Source: Fictibacillus phosphorivorans (lineage in GTDB: Bacteria > Bacillota > Bacilli > Bacillales > Fictibacillaceae). From it: a stretch of DNA of 64,000 bases. Every line of letters starts with the position of its first letter. The stretch's first letter is position 1. The DNA is taken from positions 1,684,177 to 1,748,176 of the forward strand of contig NZ_VDZU01000001.1 of assembly GCF_007673525.1 (NCBI RefSeq), given 5' to 3'. Below, piece by piece: positions 1 through 9,690 of the stretch. Position numbers and translations under genes: made by a program. The notes beneath the pieces are model-generated. The model saw only the letters and a list, made by a program, of their open reading frames with translations. It ran no database searches and was not told where the DNA came from.

Positions 1-1
1 A

Positions 2-622
<621 letters not shown>

Positions 623-650
623 AAAACAAAAATACAACCATGTAAATCTG

Positions 651-679
651 TTGACAGATTTCCTACAATGGTTTAATGT
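651..679 (+). promoter_or_regulatory. Sigma-A promoter of the trp operon
   Basis: A perfect -35 TTGACA (651-656), a 17-base spacer and a -10-like TAATGT (674-679) lie just upstream of the trp leader RNA elements. Predicted transcription would start near 686, immediately before the 5' stem-loop. Read from sequence only. Confidence 0.65.
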
Positions 680-685
680 AACTGA

Positions 686-826
686 TAAGTTTAGAGCACA
701 CGTAACTGTGCACATTAGTATAGAGTTTAGAGCCTAGTTGAGACAAGTTGAGAGAGTTTGAGTGGAGCAGAGCCGAGAATGGATATGTACATATGCCATG
801 CGGGTTATTTCTGCATGGCTTTTTTA
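686..826 (+). promoter_or_regulatory. TRAP-controlled trp leader with attenuator
   Basis: The leader begins with a small stem-loop (GCACA 696-700 with TGTGC 707-711), comparable to the 5' stem-loop of the B. subtilis trp leader. Eleven NAG triplets follow, mostly five bases apart: 723, 728, 735, 740, 745 (AAG), 750, 754, 760, 765, 770 and 775 (first bases). This matches the eleven-site target of the tryptophan-activated TRAP (MtrB) ring. A likely antiterminator hairpin (ATGG 779-782 with CCAT 796-799, enclosing the palindrome 783-794) overlaps the terminator's 5' arm. The terminator is GCCATGC (795-801) with GCATGGC (813-819) plus a T-run. TRAP binding should block the antiterminator and stop transcription before trpD. 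Confidence 0.88.
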
Positions 827-995
827 TATGCTTCGTAAAAGAAGGATGTACATGTTCCCGTAAAAGATCGACCTCTTATATCCCCCTCATTCTCCGTATA
901 AAGCGGAGGTGCAGACATGATCATATCCCATCCGATCCCTCCTTGAACGCTTTTGTTTGTAGACAAAACAACCAAAACGATTAAGGGGTGTTCAT

Positions 996-2024
996 ATGAT
1001 TTCAAATATCATTCAAAAAATAATGAAACACGAAACATTAACCGAAAATGAAGCTTTTTATTTTATGGAGAAATTAGCGAATGGTGATGTAACAGATGCG
1101 CAAGGAAGTTCTGTTTTAAGCATCATGAGCTTTCGCGGCGAGACGATCGATGAGATCGTTGGTTTCGTTAAGGCGATCAGAAAGCTCTCTAGAGCGGCAG
1201 ATTCATCCCAGCACGGTGAGCTCATGGACACTTGTGGCACTGGCGGTGATGGAGCATCGACCTTTAACATCTCTACAGCGGTAAGTATCATACTCGCTTC
1301 TTTAGGAGTAAAGGTAGCCAAGCATGGTAACAAAGCAATCACATCAAAAAGTGGTAGCTCTGATGTTTTAGAAGCTTTAGGTATTGGAGCAGCCAGCAAC
1401 CACTTTGAAGCGAACTCTCAACTGAATAAACACGACATCGCGTTTTTACACGCTCCATATTTTCATCCGGCACTAAAAAAAGTAGCGTCGTTGAGAGGGC
1501 AACTTCCATTTCGAACGATCTTCAATTGTATCGGTCCATTGTTAAACCCGATGGCACCTGCTTATCAACTGATTGGAGCAAGCAATGAAGAAGTTGCTGA
1601 AAAGCTTGCTAAAGTGATTCAGAAGCTCGGGATCAAACGTGCATTGATCGTTACAGGTAAAGATGGATTGGATGAATGTTCGATCACTGGCGAGACACGG
1701 ATGTATTTAGTGGAGAACAACACGATTAATTCGTTCAACTACACACCTGAAGAAGCAGGGTTACATCGAGGAAATCTAAATGATTTAACTGTTTCAAACA
1801 AAAAAGAAAGTGCAGAACTCATACGTTCCATCCTACAAGGAGAAGGAAACGAATCAGCACGAAACATCGTCATCTTGAACGCGGCTGCCGCTCTTTTTGC
1901 ATCAAAACGAGTCCCGAGTATTCGAGACGGTGTGGAGATCATCAAACAATGTCTACATTCAAAATCTGCATATGATCATCTAGAAGAAATGACGAAAGAA
2001 GAGGCGAATGCACATGTTAACTAA
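996..2024 (+). CDS. trpD: Anthranilate phosphoribosyltransferase
   Basis: TrpD joins anthranilate to phosphoribosyl pyrophosphate, the second step of tryptophan synthesis, in the cytoplasm. The 342-residue protein is full length. It carries the family's PRPP loop GTGGDG at residues 81-86, preceded by MDTC, and a later KHGNKAITSKSGSSDVLE segment. An AAGGGG ribosome site sits 7 bases before the ATG. It is the first gene after the TRAP leader, where trpE would be expected, and it overlaps trpC. Transcription should depend on the attenuator at 795-826. Confidence 0.97.
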   Translation: MISNIIQKIMKHETLTENEAFYFMEKLANGDVTDAQGSSVLSIMSFRGETIDEIVGFVKAIRKLSRAADSSQHGELMDTCGTGGDGASTFNISTAVSIILASLGVKVAKHGNKAITSKSGSSDVLEALGIGAASNHFEANSQLNKHDIAFLHAPYFHPALKKVASLRGQLPFRTIFNCIGPLLNPMAPAYQLIGASNEEVAEKLAKVIQKLGIKRALIVTGKDGLDECSITGETRMYLVENNTINSFNYTPEEAGLHRGNLNDLTVSNKKESAELIRSILQGEGNESARNIVILNAAAALFASKRVPSIRDGVEIIKQCLHSKSAYDHLEEMTKEEANAHVN

Positions 2025-2790
2025 AATATTGAAGCAAAAAGAAAGAGAAGTAGCTATTCTTCCTTCGTTCAAAAAAGATGAGTTGGATTTTACTGATAAG
2101 GATCATCGCCCTTTTGCTAATAGAATCGCTAACTCTGTGAAAAGACCAGCATTGATCGCCGAAGTGAAAAAAGCTTCACCATCCAAAGGAATTATTAAAG
2201 AAAATTTTAATCCAATTGAGATCGCGATAGATTATGAAAAAGCAGGAGCATCTTGCTTATCCGTCTTAACGGACACCAAGTTCTTTCAAGGAGACCTTCA
2301 ATATTTGAAAGATATTCGAAAACATGTTTCGCTTCCTCTCTTAAGAAAAGATTTCATCATCGATGAAAAGCAGGTTATTGAGAGTGTAGAAAATGGAGCA
2401 GATGCGATTCTGCTGATTGCCGCATGTTTGCCGGCTGAACGGTTAGGGACGCTTCACGCACTAGCTCTAGAATGCGGGTTAGAGTGCTTGGTCGAAGTAC
2501 ACTCAATTAGTGAGATCGAGCAAGTTTACGACGTTTGCGACCCTTCTATGATTGGAATAAACAATCGTGACCTAAAAACGTTCACAACAGATATCGAGCA
2601 TACGTTTTCACTTCTTTCATCTATTAAAAACGAAACCCTCGTGATTAGTGAGAGTGGCATAAAAACAGCTTCAGATGTTAAAAGCCTACTGGATCACCAA
2701 GTGAACGGAATGTTGATCGGAGAAACATTGATGAGAGCGGACTCCATAGAAAATAAGATAAGAGAGCTTTATCATGACTGTTCAAATTAA
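2014..2790 (+). CDS. trpC: Indole-3-glycerol-phosphate synthase
   Basis: TrpC closes the indole ring, converting carboxyphenylamino-deoxyribulose phosphate to indole glycerol phosphate. I chose the ATG at 2014 (MLTKILKQKER) over the one at 2008 because the AGAGG site lies 9 bases upstream and family members start this way. TIM-barrel landmarks are present: AEVKKASPSKG near residues 50-60, LRKDFIID near 110, and ISESGI and GMLIGE near the C-terminus. It overlaps trpD by 11 bases and trpF by 17, which fits translational coupling within trpDCFBA. Confidence 0.97.
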   Translation: MLTKILKQKEREVAILPSFKKDELDFTDKDHRPFANRIANSVKRPALIAEVKKASPSKGIIKENFNPIEIAIDYEKAGASCLSVLTDTKFFQGDLQYLKDIRKHVSLPLLRKDFIIDEKQVIESVENGADAILLIAACLPAERLGTLHALALECGLECLVEVHSISEIEQVYDVCDPSMIGINNRDLKTFTTDIEHTFSLLSSIKNETLVISESGIKTASDVKSLLDHQVNGMLIGETLMRADSIENKIRELYHDCSN

Positions 2791-3406
2791 ATATTGTGGT
2801 TGTCAGTCTGAAGAGGACTATAAGCTGCTCATTGAATCAAAAGCAGATCTGATCGGATTCATATTCGCTGAAAGTAAAAGGAAAGTCGATCCTACAGAAG
2901 TGAACAGCTGGATCGAGAAGTACGGAAAACCTAAAAAGCTAGTAGGTGTTTTTCAAAATGCAACTCTACAAAAGATCAAGAATGTTATTAACACAGTACC
3001 GATCGATATCATCCAGTGTCACGGAACTGAATCGGTTGATCAGCTCAAGGAAATAAGAGTACATTGCAACAAAGAAATCTATAAAGCACTCCCTTTTAGT
3101 GAAAGCATCTTAAAAGAAATAGAGTTACACGGAAAAGTGGCAGATGGACTTATCATAGATTCTGTCTCTCAAGGTCAATTCGGCGGTACCGGCATTCCAT
3201 TTTCGTGGGAGGAAGTTCCTAACATGATGAAAGCATCAGATGGGATAGGAGTTACGTGTTTCATTGCTGGCGGAATCAAACCAGAAAATGTTTCAGAACT
3301 GATGAAACTTCATCCACACGGAATCGATTTAAGTGGTGGTATCGAAGAAAATGGCAAAAAAAGCGTAAAAAGAATAGAAACTCTTGAAAGGATGATGATG
3401 AGATGA
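2774..3406 (+). CDS. trpF: Phosphoribosylanthranilate isomerase
   Basis: TrpF performs the Amadori rearrangement of phosphoribosylanthranilate, between the TrpD and TrpC reactions. The 210-residue protein has the short TIM-barrel layout: KYCGC with the catalytic cysteine near the N-terminus, a [11 protein letters not shown] strand, DIIQCHG in the middle, the catalytic-aspartate region LIIDS and a phosphate-binding end ([20 protein letters not shown]). The usual motif is KICG, here KYCG. It overlaps trpC by 17 bases and shares an ATGA stop/start with trpB. Confidence 0.95.
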   Translation: MTVQIKYCGCQSEEDYKLLIESKADLIGFIFAESKRKVDPTEVNSWIEKYGKPKKLVGVFQNATLQKIKNVINTVPIDIIQCHGTESVDQLKEIRVHCNKEIYKALPFSESILKEIELHGKVADGLIIDSVSQGQFGGTGIPFSWEEVPNMMKASDGIGVTCFIAGGIKPENVSELMKLHPHGIDLSGGIEENGKKSVKRIETLERMMMR

Positions 3407-4611
3407 CTACAGCAACAGTACCTGATCATAGAGGAAGATATGGAGTGTTCGGAGGAAAATACGTACCAGAAACAATCATGTTTGCACTCGAAGAGCTTGA
3501 GACAGCTTTCAACGAAGCCATCCAAGATCAAGAATTTAATGAGCTTTTTCAAAAAGAACTCGCGATTTATTCAGGACGTCCGACTCCATTAACAAAAGCT
3601 GACCGATTGAGTGAGTCGAATGGTGGAGCATCCATCTATTTAAAAAGAGAAGACCTTAACCATACAGGGGCACATAAGATCAATAACGCCATCGGGCAGG
3701 CACTCTTAGCTGTAAGGATGGGAAAGAAAAAGATCATCGCTGAAACTGGAGCGGGTCAGCATGGCGTAGCAGCAGCGACAGTAGCTGCTAAGTACGGATT
3801 ATCTTGTAAAGTTTATATGGGAAAAGAAGATATAAGAAGACAAGCTTTAAATGTGTTTCGCATGAAACTGTTAGGAGCAGAAGTGATTGAGGTAACGAGT
3901 GGCAGCCAAACATTAAAAGATGCTACTAATGAGGCGATCCGGGAATGGGTTGCTGCGGTAGAAGACACATTCTATCTCATCGGATCAGCTGTAGGACCTT
4001 ATCCATACCCGAAGATGGTCAAACAATTTCAACAGGTGATCGGTCATGAAACAGAGAGTCAGTTTAAAGAGATCCAACAAGGGAAGCTTCCTGACGCTGT
4101 TGTTGCATGTGTGGGCGGCGGCAGTAATGCGATCGGCATGTTCGCACCGTTTATTGAGAAAGATGTACCTCTGTATGGCATAGAGGCTGCAGGGATGGGC
4201 GTTGAGACTGCTCAACATGCGGCAACGTTATCTAAAGGGTCGAATGGTGTGATTCACGGTTCGTTGACAAAGCTTCTTCAAACGAGCGAAGGACAGATTA
4301 CAGAACCATACTCGATCTCAGCAGGACTTGATTATCCAGGAATAGGACCGGAACATGCTTACTTGCATGAGACAAAAAGAGTAACTTATGAAGCAGTCAC
4401 AGATGAAGAAGCGTTACACGCTTTGAAGCTTTTATGTGAGAATGAAGGTATTCTATGCGCGTTAGAGAGTGCACACGCCGTAGCATATAGTCTGAAGCTC
4501 GCTAAAGAAATGCAAAAAGATCAACATGTAGTCGTCTGTTTATCTGGAAGAGGCGATAAAGATGTTCATACATTGATGGAATTTGAAGAAGGGGGAAATG
4601 AGGATGAATAA
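3403..4611 (+). CDS. trpB: Tryptophan synthase beta subunit
   Basis: TrpB condenses indole with serine to make tryptophan, using pyridoxal phosphate, in an alpha2-beta2 complex with TrpA. The 402-residue length is normal. The PLP lysine lies in [10 protein letters not shown] (Lys92), followed by [10 protein letters not shown] and the phosphate-binding GGGSNA loop. Start and stop overlap trpF by ATGA, and the 3' end overlaps trpA by 8 bases, keeping subunit synthesis coupled. Confidence 0.98.
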   Translation: MTTATVPDHRGRYGVFGGKYVPETIMFALEELETAFNEAIQDQEFNELFQKELAIYSGRPTPLTKADRLSESNGGASIYLKREDLNHTGAHKINNAIGQALLAVRMGKKKIIAETGAGQHGVAAATVAAKYGLSCKVYMGKEDIRRQALNVFRMKLLGAEVIEVTSGSQTLKDATNEAIREWVAAVEDTFYLIGSAVGPYPYPKMVKQFQQVIGHETESQFKEIQQGKLPDAVVACVGGGSNAIGMFAPFIEKDVPLYGIEAAGMGVETAQHAATLSKGSNGVIHGSLTKLLQTSEGQITEPYSISAGLDYPGIGPEHAYLHETKRVTYEAVTDEEALHALKLLCENEGILCALESAHAVAYSLKLAKEMQKDQHVVVCLSGRGDKDVHTLMEFEEGGNEDE

Positions 4612-5410
4612 GAGATGGGAAGTCTTTCAACATTCTTCAGATTATCGCTTCACTCCGTATATCATGGCTGGTGATCCATGTGAAGAAGCAACGATTGAAC
4701 TGTCACTCGCTCTAGAAGAGTGTGGAGCTCACGCTCTCGAGCTGGGTGTTCCATACTCAGATCCTTTAGCTGATGGACCTGTTATTCAACGCGCGGGTAT
4801 GAGAGGTTTGGCACAAAACATGAATCTTGAGAAAACGGTAAAGCTCGTTTCAAAGCTTCGTGAAAGAGGATTGAAGATTCCGGTAATTATCTTTACTTAT
4901 TATAATCTTTTGTTACAATTAGGAGAAAATCGTTTCCTGAAGTTAGCAGAGAACAGTGGTGTAGATGGGGTACTAGTACCTGATCTGCCGTATGAAGAAA
5001 GCGGGTATCTACGGAAGATGTGTTCAGAGCATAACCTTGCTCTCGTCTCGCTTGTTTCACCGACAACACGTGAAGAAAAGCTTGCTAGACTCAGTAGAGA
5101 GGCAGAAGGGTTTTTGTATTGCATCTCATCTTTAGGTGTGACAGGAATCAGAAGTGAGTTTCGAGCTGGATTGGACGATTTCTTAAAAGCCGCGAAACGA
5201 AACAGCCGCGTTCCAGTCTTAGTAGGGTTCGGACTGTCTACACGAGAACAGATCCAGCAGTTTGATGGCAGCAGTGATGGGTTTATCGTAGGCAGTGCGA
5301 TCGTTAAAAAGATTGAGGAGCTAGAGAGTGACCTGCTAACGAACAGAGAGGAAGCGATCAAAACGTTTAAATCGTATATTGAGTCATTGCTGCCTGTCTA
5401 TAGTCGTTAA
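4604..5410 (+). CDS. trpA: Tryptophan synthase alpha subunit
   Basis: TrpA cleaves indole glycerol phosphate and channels indole to TrpB. From the ATG at 4604, which has a GGGGG-rich ribosome site about 8 bases upstream, the protein has 268 residues, the family's usual size. The catalytic acids are visible as Glu46 ([11 protein letters not shown]) and Asp57 (LADGP), and the phosphate site includes GFGLSTREQ and GFIVGSAIV. The last gene of the trp block, it is followed after 14 bases by hisC, as in B. subtilis. Confidence 0.97.
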   Translation: MNKRWEVFQHSSDYRFTPYIMAGDPCEEATIELSLALEECGAHALELGVPYSDPLADGPVIQRAGMRGLAQNMNLEKTVKLVSKLRERGLKIPVIIFTYYNLLLQLGENRFLKLAENSGVDGVLVPDLPYEESGYLRKMCSEHNLALVSLVSPTTREEKLARLSREAEGFLYCISSLGVTGIRSEFRAGLDDFLKAAKRNSRVPVLVGFGLSTREQIQQFDGSSDGFIVGSAIVKKIEELESDLLTNREEAIKTFKSYIESLLPVYSR

Positions 5411-5424
5411 AAAGGAGTGGGAAA

Positions 5425-6531
5425 ATGCAGCCGAAACAGCAGTTGTTATCTTTAAAACCATACAAACCAGGAAAACCAGTAGAAGAAGTGAAGCGTGAAC
5501 TAGGTCTTGAAAGAATTGTGAAACTTGCTTCAAACGAGAACCCTTATGGATGCTCTGATCTTGCGAAAGAGAAAATAAATGAGGAGTTATCACAGCTTCA
5601 CGTGTATCCTGACGGCTATTCAGCTGAGCTTAGAGAAAAACTTTCAAACCAACTTCAAGTGAAACAAGACCAGATTATTTTCGGAAACGGCTCAGATGAA
5701 GTCGTACAAATTCTTTGCCGAGCCTATCTATCTCCTGAAACGAATACTGTGATGGCCGCTCCTACTTTTCCACAATACAGACATAATGCTGTCATTGAAG
5801 GAGCTGAAGTGAGAGAGGTTGAGCTGATCGAAGGCAATCATGATCTAGGTGGTATGCTCGAGGCGATCGATCAAGATACGAGAATCGTCTGGCTTTGCAA
5901 TCCGAACAACCCGACGGGAAACTATATTCCTGAGTCAGAGTTTGTAAGCTTTATGGAAAAAGTTCCGTCTGATGTAGTCGTAGTAAGTGACGAAGCTTAT
6001 TATGAATATGTATCAGCTGCTGATTATCCAAACACACTAGATTACTTGGATAAGTATCCGAATCTAGTGATTCTAAGAACGTTCTCAAAAGCTCATGGAC
6101 TAGCTGCACTTCGAATTGGTTATGGAGTCGCACAGTCTTCTATCATCCAGTCGATTGAGCCTGCTAGAGAGCCTTTCAACACTTCTCGTATCGCTCAAGC
6201 TGCAGCGATTGGGGCCTTAGAAGATGATACGTTTATTTCAGAATGCAAAGAAAAGAACAGAAAAGGTCTAGAAATGTTCTATTCATTCTGTGATGAAAAA
6301 GGGCTGTTGTACTACCCCTCAGAAGCAAACTTTATTCTGCTCGACGTAAAATCTGATGCTGATCAAGCGTTTGATTATCTTCTACGAAAAGGTTACATCG
6401 TGCGCTCAGGAAGTGCATTAGGTTTTCCTACCATGATCCGAGTAACGATCGGTGAAGAAGACCAGAACAAAGAGATCATCGAACACTTAGGTGCGTATAT
6501 TGATTCTGTAGTAGAGAAAGTAAATAAATAA
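5425..6531 (+). CDS. hisC: Histidinol-phosphate aminotransferase
   Basis: HisC is a PLP enzyme of the class I/II fold that transaminates imidazole acetol phosphate in histidine synthesis; in Bacillus the same enzyme also serves phenylalanine and tyrosine synthesis. The 368-residue protein shows ASNENPYG at the N-terminus, NPNNPTGNY, the aspartate-containing [10 protein letters not shown] and the PLP lysine in [17 protein letters not shown]. An AAGGAGTGGG ribosome site precedes the ATG. In B. subtilis tyrA and aroE follow; here two terminators and a different gene follow. Confidence 0.96.
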   Translation: MQPKQQLLSLKPYKPGKPVEEVKRELGLERIVKLASNENPYGCSDLAKEKINEELSQLHVYPDGYSAELREKLSNQLQVKQDQIIFGNGSDEVVQILCRAYLSPETNTVMAAPTFPQYRHNAVIEGAEVREVELIEGNHDLGGMLEAIDQDTRIVWLCNPNNPTGNYIPESEFVSFMEKVPSDVVVVSDEAYYEYVSAADYPNTLDYLDKYPNLVILRTFSKAHGLAALRIGYGVAQSSIIQSIEPAREPFNTSRIAQAAAIGALEDDTFISECKEKNRKGLEMFYSFCDEKGLLYYPSEANFILLDVKSDADQAFDYLLRKGYIVRSGSALGFPTMIRVTIGEEDQNKEIIEHLGAYIDSVVEKVNK

Positions 6532-6546
6532 ATGACCCACAACAAA

Positions 6547-6581
6547 AGCCCGATTATAATTAATTATATCGGGCTATTTTC
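6547..6581 (+). terminator. Intrinsic terminator of trp-hisC
   Basis: AGCCCGAT (6547-6554) pairs with ATCGGGCT (6568-6575), extended by an AT-rich inner stem and followed by ATTTTC. It ends the trpDCFBA-hisC transcript 16 bases after hisC. Confidence 0.85.
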
Positions 6582-6599
6582 ATAATTTTCAAAAAAGTG

Positions 6600-6705
6600 T
6601 TGCATTTTAAATAAGCTCTATTTATAATGAATGTAATATGGTTTCTCTCCACTCCTATCCATATTATACTTTCCTGACAGCGCTTACATGTCAGGACTTT
6701 TTTTG
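6600..6705 (+). ncRNA. Candidate small RNA with own promoter and terminator
   Basis: A promoter of TTGCAT (6600-6605), exactly 17 bases and a perfect TATAAT (6623-6628) predicts a start near 6635. The transcript would fold as a hairpin, TAATATGG (6634-6641) with CCATATTA (6659-6666), exposing a 17-base pyrimidine-rich loop that contains CTCTCCACTCC. A terminator follows: TCCTGACA (6672-6679) with TGTCAGGA (6689-6696) and a T-run to 6705. About 70 nucleotides with no open frame. The C-rich loop could pair with GGAG-type ribosome sites; that is inference. I do not recognise the family. Confidence 0.55.
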
Positions 6706-6795
6706 TTCTCTTCTTTAGTTTCCTCTTAAATTTTCTATCATAAAAATAACATCTCTATCATAACTTGTCCTATAGAGAAAAAAAGGAGGCGAGCT

Positions 6796-7668
6796 ATGCG
6801 ATATATCATTGAGCGCCCGCTGCAATCGCTCGGTACAGACACTGTTCTTTCTTATCTAGTAGACTCTCAGAAAATCTCCTATGTCTCACAGGGCCCTCTT
6901 AGAATGAATGTGATGAAGATGTCTCTGCATGGTTTAAAGATGATTCCTGGGCATATCAGTCCTCTTATGTCATTGAATAGATTGCCTATCGAAAAGGTAA
7001 GACAGACCCTTAGCGAGAGAGTTAGAAGCGGCACGACTACGCTCTTAGCTTCTGCTGAAGTCAACTATCTGCATGAAGCAGAAACAGAGTTGAAGCGAAC
7101 GAGGCATCTCTTAATATCCAGTTCAATAGACTATTGCATCGGTCTAAGTATGTCTCCAGAAAAAATCACACCACAAATGATGAGTTTTTGCCGAAAACAG
7201 AAAATCCCGTTCATCCAGTTGATCTGTAAAGATTTTGCTCAGTTAACACATGTGATCTGGGAGAGGATCAGTGAAGCTAATTTCAGTTATGGTACTGTAA
7301 TCTTTCCAACCTTTCCAGCGAACATAGATCAGAAGTTGAAAAACACGTGGCAAAGAAAATGGAACGAGCTATCGGTCAAACATCAGATCCCAACTCTTTT
7401 TCATGATCTGTGTGAAACCGAACCAATCTCGTTACCAAGTTTAAAAATGCTTGGTCTATATCCTGTAAAAGGCGGTCTGTTCACAGGAAGTGATGCTGAC
7501 TATTGCATCTATCGTATAGATGCAATAGGTGATACGCTGCAAGCTGTAATCGTAAGAGGCAAAATCGTTTTTACTAAGAATCTTCCAGAAACTCATCAAG
7601 GGTTTGGTAAAGAAATTATCGTAGTAAAGCCTCGTCGTTTTGGAGAATCTCTCGTATCTCGTGTATAA
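6796..7668 (+). CDS. Degenerate amidohydrolase-like protein
   Basis: A 290-residue protein with an AAAGGAGGCGAG ribosome site. Its outline resembles metal-dependent amidohydrolases of the dihydroorotase/N-acetylglucosamine-6-phosphate deacetylase type: MIPGHISPLMSLNRLP where active enzymes have PGxxDxHxH, a SGTTTLLAS strand near residue 80, and a C-terminal composite domain GLYPVKGGLFTGSDADYCIYR followed by AVIVRGKIVFTKN. The HxH metal ligands and the later active-site aspartate are not seen, so it is probably not a hydrolase. It occupies the place of tyrA-aroE between hisC and ypiA. Function unknown; family assignment is by pattern only. Confidence 0.6.
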   Translation: MRYIIERPLQSLGTDTVLSYLVDSQKISYVSQGPLRMNVMKMSLHGLKMIPGHISPLMSLNRLPIEKVRQTLSERVRSGTTTLLASAEVNYLHEAETELKRTRHLLISSSIDYCIGLSMSPEKITPQMMSFCRKQKIPFIQLICKDFAQLTHVIWERISEANFSYGTVIFPTFPANIDQKLKNTWQRKWNELSVKHQIPTLFHDLCETEPISLPSLKMLGLYPVKGGLFTGSDADYCIYRIDAIGDTLQAVIVRGKIVFTKNLPETHQGFGKEIIVVKPRRFGESLVSRV

Positions 7669-7705
7669 TAGGCACAAGAATACAAGGGATAAGGGAGTTT
7701 TATCA

Positions 7706-8959
7706 GTGAACGAAATCCAAGATGCAATAAGGCTTGTTGAACATGGTGACGTAGAAAAAGGAATGTCGCTTTTAGAAAAAATAAAACAAAAAGCTCTAGA
7801 TCCAGAAAAGTTCGAGATTGCCGAAGTTTATTTGAACTGGGGCCATACAACCGAAGCGATGAACCTTTTTAATGAGTTGCTAGAAAAGTACCCTGGGGAC
7901 GGCGAACTGCTCGTTTCTATTGCAGAATGCTGCTTAGATGAAGGAATGGATGAGAAAGCGATCGAGTATTTAGATCAAGTAAATGAAGATGATGATGAAT
8001 ATCTTAGAGCACTAATTCTTCAAGCAGATCTGTATGAAAGTCTTGGACTGACAGAAGTAGCAGAACGTAAGCTTACTGAAGCGCATCAAAAGGACCAGAA
8101 ACATCCTGTACTTGCTTATGCTTTAGGTGATTTTTATTTAAGGCAAGGTAAATTTGATTCAAGTTTGCCACTATTAAAAGTAGCGATCGATGAAAAAGCT
8201 GAAATAGAAGATGTTACATTACGATATGCCGAAGCATTAAGCAGAGCAGGTAAATTTGAAGAATCACTTCCATTCTATAGAAAAGGTCTGGATCACCATA
8301 AAGATCTTTACAGCTTATTTGGTCATGGAGTAACGGCCTTTAAAGCAGGTGAGTTTAAAGAAGCGATCGCAAGTCTTGAAGAACTAAAAGACATGGATCC
8401 TGATTATACGACCCTTTATAGCGTTCTATCTGAAGCATATGAAGAAGAAGGAGCTCTAACAGAGGCGTATGATGTTATCACTGAAGGATTAAAAAGAGAT
8501 GAACATAACGAAAACATCTATCTACAAGCGGCAAGGTTAGCTTATAAACTCCACAATCCTGATCAAGGAGAACAGTGGGTGAAACAAGCACTTGAAATCA
8601 ATCCAACACGGATCGAACCACTCTTGCGGTTAGGAGATCAATACATTCGTGAAGAACGATTTGAAGATCTGCTCAGTCTCTACAAGTCTCTGGCTGAAAC
8701 GAAAGAAGAGATACCGCTCATGTACTGGCATCTAGCTACAGCAAATAAAGAAACCGAGAACTATACAGAGGCTGCAAAATGGTTCGAAAAAGCTTCTCTG
8801 TTGTTTACGGAGGACCCGGTGTTCTTAGAAGAATATGCATACTTCCTCATCGAGGAAGGAGAGCAGAAGAAAGCGAAGAGCATTCTGCAGAATTTGTTGA
8901 ACCAAAGCCCTGAACGAGACGATATTGAGGATGTTTTGAATCGACTGGAAGATTTTTAA
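7706..8959 (+). CDS. ypiA: TPR-repeat protein YpiA
   Basis: A cytoplasmic helical-repeat protein of 417 residues made almost wholly of tetratricopeptide repeats: repeated A-x-x-L/Y-x-x-x-G patterns such as EAMNLFNELLEKYPGDGELL, KAIEYLDQVN and EAAKWFEKASLLF. The GTG at 7706 is preceded by AAGGGAG at 8 bases and is preferred to an upstream in-frame codon overlapping the previous gene. Position before ypiB and qcrABC matches B. subtilis ypiA. A protein-protein scaffold is likely; the partner is unknown. Confidence 0.9.
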   Translation: MNEIQDAIRLVEHGDVEKGMSLLEKIKQKALDPEKFEIAEVYLNWGHTTEAMNLFNELLEKYPGDGELLVSIAECCLDEGMDEKAIEYLDQVNEDDDEYLRALILQADLYESLGLTEVAERKLTEAHQKDQKHPVLAYALGDFYLRQGKFDSSLPLLKVAIDEKAEIEDVTLRYAEALSRAGKFEESLPFYRKGLDHHKDLYSLFGHGVTAFKAGEFKEAIASLEELKDMDPDYTTLYSVLSEAYEEEGALTEAYDVITEGLKRDEHNENIYLQAARLAYKLHNPDQGEQWVKQALEINPTRIEPLLRLGDQYIREERFEDLLSLYKSLAETKEEIPLMYWHLATANKETENYTEAAKWFEKASLLFTEDPVFLEEYAYFLIEEGEQKKAKSILQNLLNQSPERDDIEDVLNRLEDF

Positions 8960-9049
8960 AACTTTCTGAAGTGAAGAAGGATTTTACGAGCAGTGAGAGA
9001 ATATATTTATTATCAAGATGACGTGTTTTTGAATGATGGGGGGATTGCA

Positions 9050-9601
9050 ATGAGCAGCACCGTTTCGGTCCTTGAAAAAAAGGATTTTATCAAATGGTTC
9101 CTTAATCATTATCAGTTAAAGAAGCGCGAATGTGTTTGGTTATTAAACTATTTAGTTAGTGATGACCAACTGATGGAGAAGGTACATTTTGTAGAGAAAG
9201 CTGAATATTGTCCAAAGGCCATAATCATGTCAACTCAATGCACAGACGGAGTTCCATTCCGTTTTTACAAGCAAAATGTTCTAACGACTGATGCCGAAAA
9301 ATCATTTCACGACATCCGCTTGAACCAAGAAGAAGAGATCTATCTTGAACTTAATTTTAACGCATCACGTCTGACGCCCGAGTACGCTTCGGTTTTAGAA
9401 GAAAATCCACACTTGCCTCAGAATATGTCTATGGACAAAAAATACGGCATATGGGCGGAAATGGTATTAGAAAAGTCGATTGAAACCTACCGTAAGAATG
9501 ATATTATGGCAAAGATCGATGCCGCACTAGACCAAAAGGATTATGACAGCTTTACAAAATGGACGAATGAACTAAAAAATTTAGAAAAACAGCCATCCTA
9601 G
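9050..9601 (+). CDS. ypiB: UPF0302 family protein YpiB
   Basis: A 183-residue cytoplasmic protein of the UPF0302/YpiB family, close to the usual size of about 180. The ATG at 9050 follows a GGGGGGA ribosome site; upstream in-frame codons lack one. Recognisable parts are [25 protein letters not shown] and an acidic [13 protein letters not shown] strand. The biochemical role is unknown; it sits in the ypiA-ypiB-ypiF-qcr order of Bacillus. A strong terminator follows immediately. Confidence 0.92.
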   Translation: MSSTVSVLEKKDFIKWFLNHYQLKKRECVWLLNYLVSDDQLMEKVHFVEKAEYCPKAIIMSTQCTDGVPFRFYKQNVLTTDAEKSFHDIRLNQEEEIYLELNFNASRLTPEYASVLEENPHLPQNMSMDKKYGIWAEMVLEKSIETYRKNDIMAKIDAALDQKDYDSFTKWTNELKNLEKQPS

Positions 9602-9609
9602 TTGTGTGA

Positions 9610-9640
9610 GGCGACTCTTAAGAAAGAGTCGTCTTTTTTG
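9610..9640 (+). terminator. Intrinsic terminator after ypiB
   Basis: CGACTCTT (9612-9619) pairs with AAGAGTCG (9624-9631) around an AAGA loop, extended by two outer pairs and followed by six T. Confidence 0.92.
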
Positions 9641-9690
9641 TGCGTTATATGACTTCTGTGAAAGGGTGCACACACGATATTGTTGGTCTC

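Noticed and set aside
748..984. Frame through the trp leader and attenuator
   Set aside because: It crosses TRAP triplets and the terminator, has no ribosome site and its residues look random.
827..995. Decayed trpE fragments
   Set aside because: All three forward frames were read for chorismate-binding motifs; none was recognisable.
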